Part shown: one piece after another, positions 55,271 to 63,518 of the stretch
Layout of the letters: every line of letters begins with the position of its first letter
Position numbering within the stretch: the first letter of the stretch is position 1
DNA from: Polyangium mundeleinium
GTDB taxonomy: Bacteria; Myxococcota_A; Polyangia; Polyangiales; Polyangiaceae
Assembly (NCBI RefSeq): GCF_028369105.1
Contig: NZ_JAQNDO010000001.1
Span: forward strand, 11,564,501 to 11,628,500
Direction: 5' to 3'
DNA length: 64,000 nt
The notes under the pieces: model-generated
Told to the model about the DNA's origin: nothing
Database searches by the model: none
The model's input: the letters and a program-made list of their open reading frames with translations, nothing else
Position numbers and translations under genes: made by a program

Positions 55271-56620
55271 GTGCGGCAGCCCGTCATCCTCCTCGGCAAA
55301 GGCGACGTCTCGCTCGCGGCAGCGGACGGGGACGTGCTCGTCGAGCCCGAAGGCGGCGGCCTCGAAGCGATCGAGGCGCTGCTCGCCCGGAGCCCGCGCG
55401 CGGCCGTCGTGACCGCAGGCGGAGACGAAGGGTTCTTCCGCGCGAGCCTGTGCCTCGAACGGGGCGTGAAGGCGGTGGTCCTGCGCCGCGGCGCGTTCTC
55501 GGAGGCGCACGAAAAGGAGCTCGCCGCGCGGGCGCGGAGCTTCGGGCGCGAGCTCTTCCTGCACGACGATTCGCGCGGATACGGGCGCGTGCCCACAGGC
55601 AGCGAGCGTGTGCAGGTGGGCGCGCCCGAGGTCGCCGCGTGGGAAACGGCCGCGCGAGAAGCGGGCGGGCAAAGCCGGCGGACGGCCGCGATCGGTCTCG
55701 ACGTGGATGCCGCCTGGGAAGAGGCCGCAGAGGCCGCACAGCCGCTGCCGATGGACGCGCCCGTGCCGGGTTTGTTTGAGAACCTGGAGGAGGTCGCGTT
55801 CACGAACGGGGACAAACCCGTGCTGTATCTGGTGGTCCCCGCCCGCTCGCTCGAAGCCGTGCGCGCGCGGCACCCGGGCGCGGCGATGGCCCTCGCGCGC
55901 GCGGAGGCGGCGCCGCTCGCGGTCGAGGGCGCGACGGGCCGGCGCATCGAAGGCGCCTCTGGCGAGGCGACCGTGCATGCGTTTTTCTCGACCACCCCGG
56001 CTCTCGCCGCGCGGGCGGCCTCGTTATGGGAGCAGGGTTCGTCCCGGAACGCTCTTGTGATCGGGGAGCTGCTCGGGTATCCGCCCTGCTGCACGGCCGC
56101 GTTCGTGGCGCTCGCCGATCGCCGGAACAACGCGGCGCTCGTGTACGTCACGGCCGCGCGCACCCGCGCGCTCGGCGCGTCGTTTCATCCGCTGCTCGAC
56201 GTGGCCGTGCGGCGCGTCGTCCCCTTCACCCCGTGTTCGTTCGGCTGTGAACGCGCCGCCGCCGTGGCCTCGCGTGTCGTCGCCGCGCTCCCGCGCGCGC
56301 AGGCCGAAGCGCTCACCCGCGCGCTTGCGCGGCCCGTGCTCTACTTCGACGAGGCGCGGGCCGTTGCGCTCGAAGGCGCCCGGGTGGACGGCGCAGCGAT
56401 CCTCTTCGAATCCGCGGTGTTCCTTCCCGCCCCGGCCCCGCTCGACCCCGACAGCGAGAGGTTCGCGCGAAAGCTTTTGGGAGCGTTCTTCAAAGACGGC
56501 GGCACGCTCGTGTGCACGGACGATGGATTCGAGGTGCGCGGCGCCTCGTTCACGCGGCGCCTCGGACGAACCTCGCCGCGGCTCGGGGAGTTCTTGCCGT
56601 TCGGGGGTTCGTCCGGGTAA
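55271..56620 (+). CDS. DUF483-like protein
   Basis: A 449-residue soluble protein from GTG 55271. The first 110 residues form a small alpha/beta domain (PVILLGKGDVSLAAADGD, AAVVTAGGDEGFFRASLCLE). The centre (residues about 225-345) holds ELLGYPPCCTAAFVALADRR with the GYPxCC signature of DUF483 proteins, and later FTPCSFGCERA, giving four clustered Cys that could bind metal. The C-terminal part is beta-rich. It lies between two radical SAM genes, divergent from one and convergent with the other (3 bp between stops). DUF483 has no known function. Its Cys set and context suggest a partner or substrate-handling protein. Confidence 0.78.
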   Translation: MRQPVILLGKGDVSLAAADGDVLVEPEGGGLEAIEALLARSPRAAVVTAGGDEGFFRASLCLERGVKAVVLRRGAFSEAHEKELAARARSFGRELFLHDDSRGYGRVPTGSERVQVGAPEVAAWETAAREAGGQSRRTAAIGLDVDAAWEEAAEAAQPLPMDAPVPGLFENLEEVAFTNGDKPVLYLVVPARSLEAVRARHPGAAMALARAEAAPLAVEGATGRRIEGASGEATVHAFFSTTPALAARAASLWEQGSSRNALVIGELLGYPPCCTAAFVALADRRNNAALVYVTAARTRALGASFHPLLDVAVRRVVPFTPCSFGCERAAAVASRVVAALPRAQAEALTRALARPVLYFDEARAVALEGARVDGAAILFESAVFLPAPAPLDPDSERFARKLLGAFFKDGGTLVCTDDGFEVRGASFTRRLGRTSPRLGEFLPFGGSSG

Positions 56621-56623
56621 ACC

Positions 56624-59251
56624 TCAGCCGAGAAATCCCGATCCATCGGGGATCACGTCCACGCGTCCTCGCTGGCCGCCGGGGGCCATCGCCGCTTGGT
56701 TGCGCCGCCCCACGGGCCGCGGCGGAATTTCGAGCAGGTATTTCGTCACGGTCGCCTTGTCGTACCGCCGCGACATCCAGAAGAGATCGTACTCGTTGAT
56801 CTTGTCGAGCGTGCGGATGCCGAGGTCGCCCATGCGGGCGAGGATTCGGTTGCGAGACGCGTCGATCACGTCACGTTTCTCTTCCCATTTCAACCCACCG
56901 ATCTCGTCGTACGCGAGCGTCACTTGACCCGTCTTCAATCGGTCGAAGCCGGGGCGAAGCACGATGCCGGCCTCTTCGGGGTCGACGCCCATGCCGGGGA
57001 ACAGGTAAAACCCCTGGAAACAGCCGACGATGTCGATCTCCTCGGCGAGCGTCTCCACGAGATGCACCGTGGCGTCGACGTCCTCCTCGGTTTCGTGAAA
57101 ATACCCCGAGATGAAATTCACGCGGTTGATGATGCCGGCCCGATGCGTATTCCGCAGCGTCTCGATGATGTCCCGCGAGAGCAGGCCCTTCTTCATCAAT
57201 TCGAGGATCTTGTCGCTGCCGCTCTCGGCGCCGTAATTGAGCAGGAGGCAGCCGGATTCGCGCATGAGCGCGGCGAGTTCGGCGGAGATGTCGGTGGGGC
57301 GGCAGGAGTCGGTCCATTGCAGGCCCGCCTTCGAATCGACGAGCCGCCGGCACATGCGTTCGAGCAGGCGCGGGCTCACGTTGACGAGGTTGTTCAGGAA
57401 CATGAAGTCCCGCACCCCGTATCGCTCCGCGAGGGTCATGAGCTCGTCCGCGGTCTTCTCCGGCGACTGGACGTCGAGCCACTCCTTGGCGCTGCAAAAC
57501 TCGCAGCTCGCCGTGCAACCCTTCACGAATGCATAAGGGAGATACACGAAGGGCTCGATGGGCTCGCCGTGGTAGAGGCCGTCCCGTGCGAGGGCATCGA
57601 GCAGGCGCTCGGTGGGGTTGCCGCGGTACAGATTGAACGGGATGTCGTCGAAATCGGGGCGCGGCATGGCATTGAGGTGCGAGCGGACGAGCTTGTTTTT
57701 CGTGACGCTCTCGCCTTCGCGGGACCAGACGCCCGGAATATCGGCCGCGCGGCGATCTCGATAAGCTTCGAGGTGCAAGAGGCCGAGGAGCGGGACCTCG
57801 CCGTCGCCGTCGACCACGTAATCGAATGTTTTCGGGGTGCCGAGCGCGCGGTCACCGTCGACCTGGTCCCGCTCGCCGCCGAGCACCGTGGGAAACCCCG
57901 TCCGCTCCTTGACGAGCCGCGCGAGGCACGCCGCGATGTTCATTTGAAAATGGCCGAAGTAATCGACGATGGAAAACCCGACCAGCGCGCGACGTCCGGA
58001 TGCAGCGGCGCGCACGAGCTCCGGGCCAAAGGAATTCCACATGTTCTCGGCCGCCGCCGCGACGGCGGGGCTCTCGGCGCCGGCGAGCCAGCCATCGACG
58101 GCGGCGTCGTCCACGAAGCCATCGAGCCGATCGTCGGCATGCGTGATTTGCAAATCGAAGATGCGCGTGGAAAAACCGTGGCCGCGCGTGAATGCCGCGA
58201 GCCGCGCGGCCGCGAGCGAGGGCAATTCGAGCTCGTCGTAGCTGTTGCGGTAGCGCGGGACGTGGATGAGGACCATTTCGATCGGTCGGTTCGTCGCACG
58301 CGTCGCATATCGTTCGACGTTGGCCTGCGCGAGGGCGACGGATGCGGCGGCGCCGGCGAGCGAGGCCGGCGAGGGCACGTCTGCGACGCGGGGCGCCGCC
58401 AAGGCGTGACGCGTCGCGACTTCAAAGGGGTTCGGGATGATGTCGAGGCGCACGGGGCCGTCCCGAAGGAGCGCCTTTCGCGTCAGCGATGCGCCCTGCT
58501 TGCTCCAGCGACAAACCAGCGCGCCGCGCCGCATGACGGCCTCGACTTCGAATGGGCCCTCGCCCTGCATCTCCTCGTCGAGATCGACCTCGACGACGAC
58601 GTCGCCGATACGCGCGTGGCAGACGAGCCGATCGGCGCCCGCGACCGCGACGGCCTCGGTCACTTCGAGCCCCCGCGCGGCGCCCGGGACGACCGCGTCC
58701 GCGAGCGCGAACGGGCCCGCGGCGAGGCGAGCGAGCCGCGCGGAGATGTCGGCAGAAAGCTCGAACGGGATGCGCGCGCCCGCGACGAAGGGCGTGCGCG
58801 TCGAGGCCGCACGCAGGATGCGGCGCCCCGCCGGCGAGCGCACGGACAAACCCACGAGCGCGCCCATCGATTCGCGCCGCACTTCCTCGACGAGCGCGAG
58901 GAACATCGGTTCGAGCACGAGCGCGCCCGCGTCGATCACGTCGGGAGAAGCCGTGTCCCGGAGCGACCGCGCGAGCGCCGTCGGGACGACGATACGAACG
59001 CCGGACGTCGCCGCGACGAGGGCACGCGCGGCATCTTCGGGCACGTCCTCGCCGAGCACGAGGCAGCCGCCTTCAACGGCGAGCTTGGCCGCGAGATCGG
59101 GCGCGCGGCGGACCGCTTCGGCCGCGGTCGTGGGCACGACGCGCGCGGCGCGCGCGAGGCGCGAGAGGGGCGAGACGACCCGAGGCGCCGAATCCGGCTT
59201 CCCGGCGACGGCGACGAGGAGAGCTTGCCGCTTGCCGTGCGCGTCCGTCAT
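56624..59251 (-). CDS. B12-binding-type radical SAM protein
   Basis: An 875-residue protein from ATG 59251; GTG 59272 is an alternative. Residues 1-310 are a lineage-specific N-terminal part with a beta-rich piece (VVVEVDLDEEMQGEGPFEVE). Residues about 325-480 form a B12-binding-like Rossmann domain (MVLIHVPRYRNSYDELELPS, ALVGFSIVDYFGHFQMNIAA, TVLGGERDQ, DYVVDGDGEVPLL). The radical SAM core has CX3CX2C in FVKGCTASCEFCSAKEW at about residue 580, then LLLNYGAESGSDKILELMKK. The order matches cobalamin-dependent methylases and related enzymes. The reaction and substrate are unknown. Confidence 0.9.
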   Translation of the reverse strand: MTDAHGKRQALLVAVAGKPDSAPRVVSPLSRLARAARVVPTTAAEAVRRAPDLAAKLAVEGGCLVLGEDVPEDAARALVAATSGVRIVVPTALARSLRDTASPDVIDAGALVLEPMFLALVEEVRRESMGALVGLSVRSPAGRRILRAASTRTPFVAGARIPFELSADISARLARLAAGPFALADAVVPGAARGLEVTEAVAVAGADRLVCHARIGDVVVEVDLDEEMQGEGPFEVEAVMRRGALVCRWSKQGASLTRKALLRDGPVRLDIIPNPFEVATRHALAAPRVADVPSPASLAGAAASVALAQANVERYATRATNRPIEMVLIHVPRYRNSYDELELPSLAAARLAAFTRGHGFSTRIFDLQITHADDRLDGFVDDAAVDGWLAGAESPAVAAAAENMWNSFGPELVRAAASGRRALVGFSIVDYFGHFQMNIAACLARLVKERTGFPTVLGGERDQVDGDRALGTPKTFDYVVDGDGEVPLLGLLHLEAYRDRRAADIPGVWSREGESVTKNKLVRSHLNAMPRPDFDDIPFNLYRGNPTERLLDALARDGLYHGEPIEPFVYLPYAFVKGCTASCEFCSAKEWLDVQSPEKTADELMTLAERYGVRDFMFLNNLVNVSPRLLERMCRRLVDSKAGLQWTDSCRPTDISAELAALMRESGCLLLNYGAESGSDKILELMKKGLLSRDIIETLRNTHRAGIINRVNFISGYFHETEEDVDATVHLVETLAEEIDIVGCFQGFYLFPGMGVDPEEAGIVLRPGFDRLKTGQVTLAYDEIGGLKWEEKRDVIDASRNRILARMGDLGIRTLDKINEYDLFWMSRRYDKATVTKYLLEIPPRPVGRRNQAAMAPGGQRGRVDVIPDGSGFLG

Positions 59252-59288
59252 CCCGAAAGACTCTACCACCACGCGGGGCGGAGGCGGA

Positions 59289-59870
59289 TCACCACTCCAC
59301 GACGAACGTACAGCGAGGCGCGCCCTCGATGCGGCACCCCGGAGCGTGCGAGATCGTGGCGCGTGGCTCGAACCGTTTCGCCATCCCGAGCACCATGCCG
59401 ACCTCGGCCGTGCAGTCGTAAGGCGTGTCGACGGTCATCTCGATCCGGCGGTCAGGGAGGGAAGCCTGGGCCACGGCGTAATGGCCGATGCCTTCGAGCG
59501 CCGTCCCGTCCTTCGGGTCGAGCATCGGCCGGCCGCCGAGGCGGTGCATGGCGTGGTAGGCGATGTCGATCGACGCGAGGGCCGCCTGGACGTCGCGGAG
59601 GTCCGGCGGGAAGGCGGCATTCGCCATGATGCTCTCGCCGCACTTGTAGAGCGCGTTCGGGCCGATCTCGCGCTTGATGCTGCCGAGCGTGGCGAGCCAG
59701 TCGCGAAGGGAAAACCACTCGTCGACGAAGGACGCGCCGCCCTTGCCATCGTCCACGCAGATCCCGTGCTGCACGAGGATCCGATGCGCGAGCCGAGGGA
59801 ATTTTTCGAAGGCGACGATGAACGGCAAGACGCCGTTGCGATGAACCTCGACCGAGCTGGTGGAGAGCAC
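59289..59870 (-). CDS. small V4R/heme-NO-binding-like protein
   Basis: A 193-residue protein. GTG 59870 has GGGAGG at 7 bp. Residues 1-110 are helical (FIVAFEKFPRLAHRILVQHG, LRDVQAALASIDIAYHAMHR). The C-terminal part (GIGHYAVAQ, MTVDTPYDCTAEVGMVLGMA, APGCRIEGAPRCTFVVEW) has the G...C....G...C.F ending seen in V4R and related small-molecule sensor domains. The assignment is tentative. The kinase gene lies 45 bp upstream on the same strand, so it may be a downstream element of that signalling unit. Confidence 0.68.
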   Translation of the reverse strand: MLSTSSVEVHRNGVLPFIVAFEKFPRLAHRILVQHGICVDDGKGGASFVDEWFSLRDWLATLGSIKREIGPNALYKCGESIMANAAFPPDLRDVQAALASIDIAYHAMHRLGGRPMLDPKDGTALEGIGHYAVAQASLPDRRIEMTVDTPYDCTAEVGMVLGMAKRFEPRATISHAPGCRIEGAPRCTFVVEW

Positions 59871-59915
59871 CGGACCACCTCCCTTCTCGCCTCACGCGCC
59901 GAGCAGGCGCCGATG

Positions 59916-61886
59916 CTACCAGCGGAACCCTGCCCGCGCAGCCCGCTCGGCGTGGAGCGAGGCGCGGGCGCGATCCCCGGCGCGGTAAAAGTGCTCGGCG
60001 AGGACCACGTCGCGCTCGCCCTTCTGCTCCAGCCACGCCGCGGCGAGCGCATGTCCGAGCGCGCGATCGGCCTCGGTGAGCATGCCGTAGGCCGCCTCCC
60101 GCACGAGCGTGTGGCGAAAGGCGAGCTCTTGCTCCCCGGGAAAGCGGCTGCCCGCGTGAGGCACGACGAAGCCACGATCGACGAGCACGCGGAGCCTGCC
60201 GCTCTCGGTCGTCGTGCGCGTGTGGCCGAGCAGCGCCGAGAGGCCGCCCGACCAGAAGACGTCGCCGAAGATGCTCGCCGCACGCAGGGTGCGCCGCGCT
60301 TCGGCGTCGAGCGCGCCGATCTGCGTCTCCAGGATCGAGCGCGCCGAGGTGGGCAGTTCGTCGCCGCGCCCTTCGAGCGCAGCACGCGAGAGCTCTTCGA
60401 CGACGAGCGGCAGGCCTGCGGCTCGCTCGACGACGCGCTCCACGCGCGCGGCCTCGGCCCGCTCGCCGAGCCAGCCGCGCGCGAGCTCGACCGAGGCCTT
60501 GCGCGACAGCGGCGCGAGCGGCATCACCTGCGTGAACGTCACGCCGGCCGTGTGGCCGAACTCGTCGAAGAGCTCCGGCCGCGCGAGGGCGAGCACGAAG
60601 AGCGGGCGATCGTAAAGCTCGCTGAGGACGTCGCCGAGCGCGTGGATGGAGCGCGCGTCGCACCACTGGAGATCGTCGATGAGCAGGAGCGCCGGGCGCC
60701 CCGCGCGGGCCATGGAGAGCGCTTCGGCGCAGTCGACCGAGGCGTCGGCCGTCAAGCGCCCCGCCTGCGTGATCGCCACGTTCGTGATCCCGCGGGCTCG
60801 CGCCTCGCGCACGAGCTCGCGCCCGAGCCGCGATTTGCCGATGCCCGGCGGGCCCGTCACCAGCACCGCGCGCGGCGATACCTCTTCAAGGCACGCTTCG
60901 AGCGCCGAGAGCAGCGCCCCAAGCTCGCGCTCCCGGCCCACGAAAGGCACGCCGAGAAGCAGCACAGAGGCCTCGACGAACGTCCGCGCCGCCGTGACGT
61001 CGCGCGTGCGCACCTCGCGCTCGGTGAGTGCAGGCGGCGCGCCCGGAGGACGCTCCGAGATGGCCTCCTCGACGTCGATCGCGGCGAGCGCGCGCAACAC
61101 GGCCGCCGCGCTCTGCAGCCTCGACGCCGGGTCCTCGGCGAGCAGCCGCGCGACGAGATCGTCGAGCGCGGGCGGCACGCTCGGCACGATCGTGGAGAGG
61201 CGCGGCGCGGCCGCGTGCAGCACCGCGGAGAGGACCTCGCCCTCGCTCGCGCCCGCGAAGAGCCTGCGCCGCGCGATGCATTCGAAGAGCAGGCAGCCGA
61301 GCGCGAAGAGGTCCGTCCGCGCGTCGATCTCGCCTTCGCCGCGGGCCTGCTCGGGGGCCATGTACCCGAGTGTGCCGATGACGAGCCCGTCGCACGTCAA
61401 AGCGCGCGCAGGGCTCGTGGCGCGGGCGATGCCGAAGTCGAGCAGGCGCGCATCGTCGGGCCTGCCCGCGGCGAGCAGGACGTTCTCCGGCTTCACGTCG
61501 CGATGCACGATCCCGAGCGCGTGCACGGCCTCCAGCGCCTCGGCGACGCGCGTCGCGATGTGGATCGACTCGGAGATCGTGAGAGGCGCGGGCTCGGCGA
61601 GGCGCTCGGCGAGCGTCATGCCTTCGAGCCACTCCATCACGAGGAACGGCTCACCCGCCTCGTTCGCCCCGTGATCGAGGTACCGCACGATGGCCTGGTG
61701 ATCGAGGGTCGCGAGGATGCTCGTCTCGCGCGCGAAACGCGCTGCGTCATCCGGCGTCGCGCCGCGGAGGATCTTGACCGCGACGGCTTTGCCCGTGACG
61801 CGATCGAGCGCGCGGAAGAGGCTCACCGGCTCGCCGTGGGCGTCACCGAGGAGCTCGTATCTCGCGCGTATCTCTCGACCCGCCAT
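59916..61886 (-). CDS. Ser/Thr protein kinase fused to AAA-type ATPase
   Basis: A 656-residue signalling protein. Kinase domain, residues about 10-270: VAVKIL with Lys38, HRDVKPEN, LLDFGIARA, YMAPEQARG. Next comes an AAA_16-type ATPase: Walker A LVTGPPGIGKSRLGRELV at about residue 345, Walker B ALLLIDDLQW, and a winged-helix-like part (LRVLVDRGFVVPHAGSRF). In other myxobacteria this layout usually continues with long TPR repeats; here it stops after one or two TPR-like helices (LAEHFYRAGDRARASLHAER). This may be a naturally short form or a truncation. Start ATG 61886 is clear. Confidence 0.92.
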   Translation of the reverse strand: MAGREIRARYELLGDAHGEPVSLFRALDRVTGKAVAVKILRGATPDDAARFARETSILATLDHQAIVRYLDHGANEAGEPFLVMEWLEGMTLAERLAEPAPLTISESIHIATRVAEALEAVHALGIVHRDVKPENVLLAAGRPDDARLLDFGIARATSPARALTCDGLVIGTLGYMAPEQARGEGEIDARTDLFALGCLLFECIARRRLFAGASEGEVLSAVLHAAAPRLSTIVPSVPPALDDLVARLLAEDPASRLQSAAAVLRALAAIDVEEAISERPPGAPPALTEREVRTRDVTAARTFVEASVLLLGVPFVGRERELGALLSALEACLEEVSPRAVLVTGPPGIGKSRLGRELVREARARGITNVAITQAGRLTADASVDCAEALSMARAGRPALLLIDDLQWCDARSIHALGDVLSELYDRPLFVLALARPELFDEFGHTAGVTFTQVMPLAPLSRKASVELARGWLGERAEAARVERVVERAAGLPLVVEELSRAALEGRGDELPTSARSILETQIGALDAEARRTLRAASIFGDVFWSGGLSALLGHTRTTTESGRLRVLVDRGFVVPHAGSRFPGEQELAFRHTLVREAAYGMLTEADRALGHALAAAWLEQKGERDVVLAEHFYRAGDRARASLHAERAARAGFRW

Positions 61887-62069
61887 GGTGAGGGATGGGC
61901 CACCTCGCGCGCTTCACGCCTCGCGGCCACCCTTCGAGGGTAAGATTTTTTGCGGGCGATCGAGGCACTTTTTCCGGTCCGTCCGCACGCGCACACCGGC
62001 CCTCCGGCGCGCGCGGGTGTGCCCGACAAAGCTTGTGTCGGTTCTCGTGGCCTACTAGAAACGTCCCCC

Positions 62070-63455
62070 ATGATGCGAGGCGCCCTGAGTGACATCACCA
62101 AGGCCGTCGGTCGGACTCCCATCGTCAAGCTGAACAAGGTGACCGAGGGGATCGCGAGCGACATCTACGTCAAGTGCGAGTACCTGAACCCCGGCGGCAG
62201 CCACAAGGACAGGGTCGCCATCAACATGATCCGGGACGCCGAGGCGGCCGGGCTCAAGCCGGGCGGCACGATCGTCGAGGCGACGAGCGGCAACACCGGC
62301 GCGGCGCTCGCGATGAACGCGGCCGTCAAAGGCTACAAGTGCGTCTTCGTGATGCCCGACAAGATGTCGCAGGAGAAGGTCGACACCCTGCGCGCGTTCG
62401 GAGCGAAGGTCGTCGTTTGTCCCACGGCCGTCGAGCCCGATGATCCGCGCAGCTACTACCAGGTCGCCAAGCGCATCGCGGAGGAGACGCCGAACTGCTT
62501 CTACGCGAACCAGTACCACAACCCCTCGAACCCGGGCGCGCACTACCTCTCGACGGGTCCCGAGATCTGGGAGCAGGTCGGCGAGGACCTCGACGTGTTC
62601 GTCGCGGGCATGGGCACGGGCGGCACGATCAGCGGCACGGGCAAGTACCTCCGCGAGAAGAAGGCCTCGATCAAGCTCGTGGGCGTCGATCCCGTGGGCT
62701 CGCTTTATTACGACTTCGTAAAGACGGGCCGCATCACGAAGCCCTTCAGCTACAAGGTCGAGGGCATCGGCGAGGACTTCTTCCCGAGCACGATGAACCT
62801 CGAGATCCTCGACGAGGTCATCCGCGTCGACGACAAGGAGTGCTTCCTCATGACGCGTGATCTCGTGCGTCTGGAGGGCCTGTTCGTCGGCGGATCCGGG
62901 GGCGCGGCCGTCGCGGGCGCGATCAAGTACGCGCGGCAGAGCGGGCGGAAGGAGAACATCCTGATCCTCCTGCCCGACGCGGCCTCGAAGTACCTCGGCA
63001 AGATCTTCAATGACAACTGGATGCGCTCGAACGGCTTCCTCGAAGAAGAGAAGAGCCTCGGCACGGTGCGCGATCTGCTCGCGGGCAAACCCCTCGGCGA
63101 GGTCGTCTCCGCGCGGCCGCAGGACCGTGTCGGCGAGGTCATCAGCATGCTGAAGACCCACGGGATCAGCCAGATCCCCATCGTCGACGAGGGCAAGCTC
63201 TGCGGCCTCGTGCACGAGGTCGACCTGCTCCGCCACCTCGTCGGCGGCAAGGGCAGCCTCGATTCGCACATCAAGGAGCTCATCGAGAGCGAGTACGCGA
63301 CGGTCACCGTCGACACGAAGGTCGAGCTCTTGAAGGGCGTGTTGAACGACGCGCGTGTCGCCATCGTCACCGACGGGACGAAGGTCGTCGGCATCATCTC
63401 GAAGATCGATCTGATCGACTACCTGGCGAAGCGCGCGGCCGAGCCCGCGGTCTGA
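62070..63455 (+). CDS. cbs: cystathionine beta-synthase
   Basis: Condenses serine and homocysteine to cystathionine. 461 residues from ATG 62070; the next codon is also ATG. PLP site: Lys46 in NPGGSHKDRVAIN, TSGNTG for the substrate carboxylate, GTGGTISGTG for the phosphate. The C-terminal 115 residues carry a CBS-domain pair (VVSARPQDRVGEVISMLKTH, TVTVDTKVELLKGVLNDARV) as in eukaryotic-type enzymes, which suggests adenosyl-ligand regulation. The CBS pair argues for this function over a plain cysteine synthase. No cystathionine lyase gene is in the window. Confidence 0.93.
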   Translation: MMRGALSDITKAVGRTPIVKLNKVTEGIASDIYVKCEYLNPGGSHKDRVAINMIRDAEAAGLKPGGTIVEATSGNTGAALAMNAAVKGYKCVFVMPDKMSQEKVDTLRAFGAKVVVCPTAVEPDDPRSYYQVAKRIAEETPNCFYANQYHNPSNPGAHYLSTGPEIWEQVGEDLDVFVAGMGTGGTISGTGKYLREKKASIKLVGVDPVGSLYYDFVKTGRITKPFSYKVEGIGEDFFPSTMNLEILDEVIRVDDKECFLMTRDLVRLEGLFVGGSGGAAVAGAIKYARQSGRKENILILLPDAASKYLGKIFNDNWMRSNGFLEEEKSLGTVRDLLAGKPLGEVVSARPQDRVGEVISMLKTHGISQIPIVDEGKLCGLVHEVDLLRHLVGGKGSLDSHIKELIESEYATVTVDTKVELLKGVLNDARVAIVTDGTKVVGIISKIDLIDYLAKRAAEPAV

Positions 63456-63472
63456 GCCTCCCCCACCCGACC

Positions 63473-63501
63473 CCTCCCTCTCCACCACGTGGAGAGGGAG
63501 G
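63473..63501. terminator. hairpin between convergent genes
   Basis: Perfect 13-bp inverted repeat: CCTCCCTCTCCAC at 63473-63485 and GTGGAGAGGGAGG at 63489-63501, loop CAC. It lies 18 bp after the cbs stop and before the stop of the convergent glutathione S-transferase gene. No T-tract, but the position suggests transcription ends here on both strands. Confidence 0.6.
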
Positions 63502-63518
63502 CAGCACGGAAGATCCTC

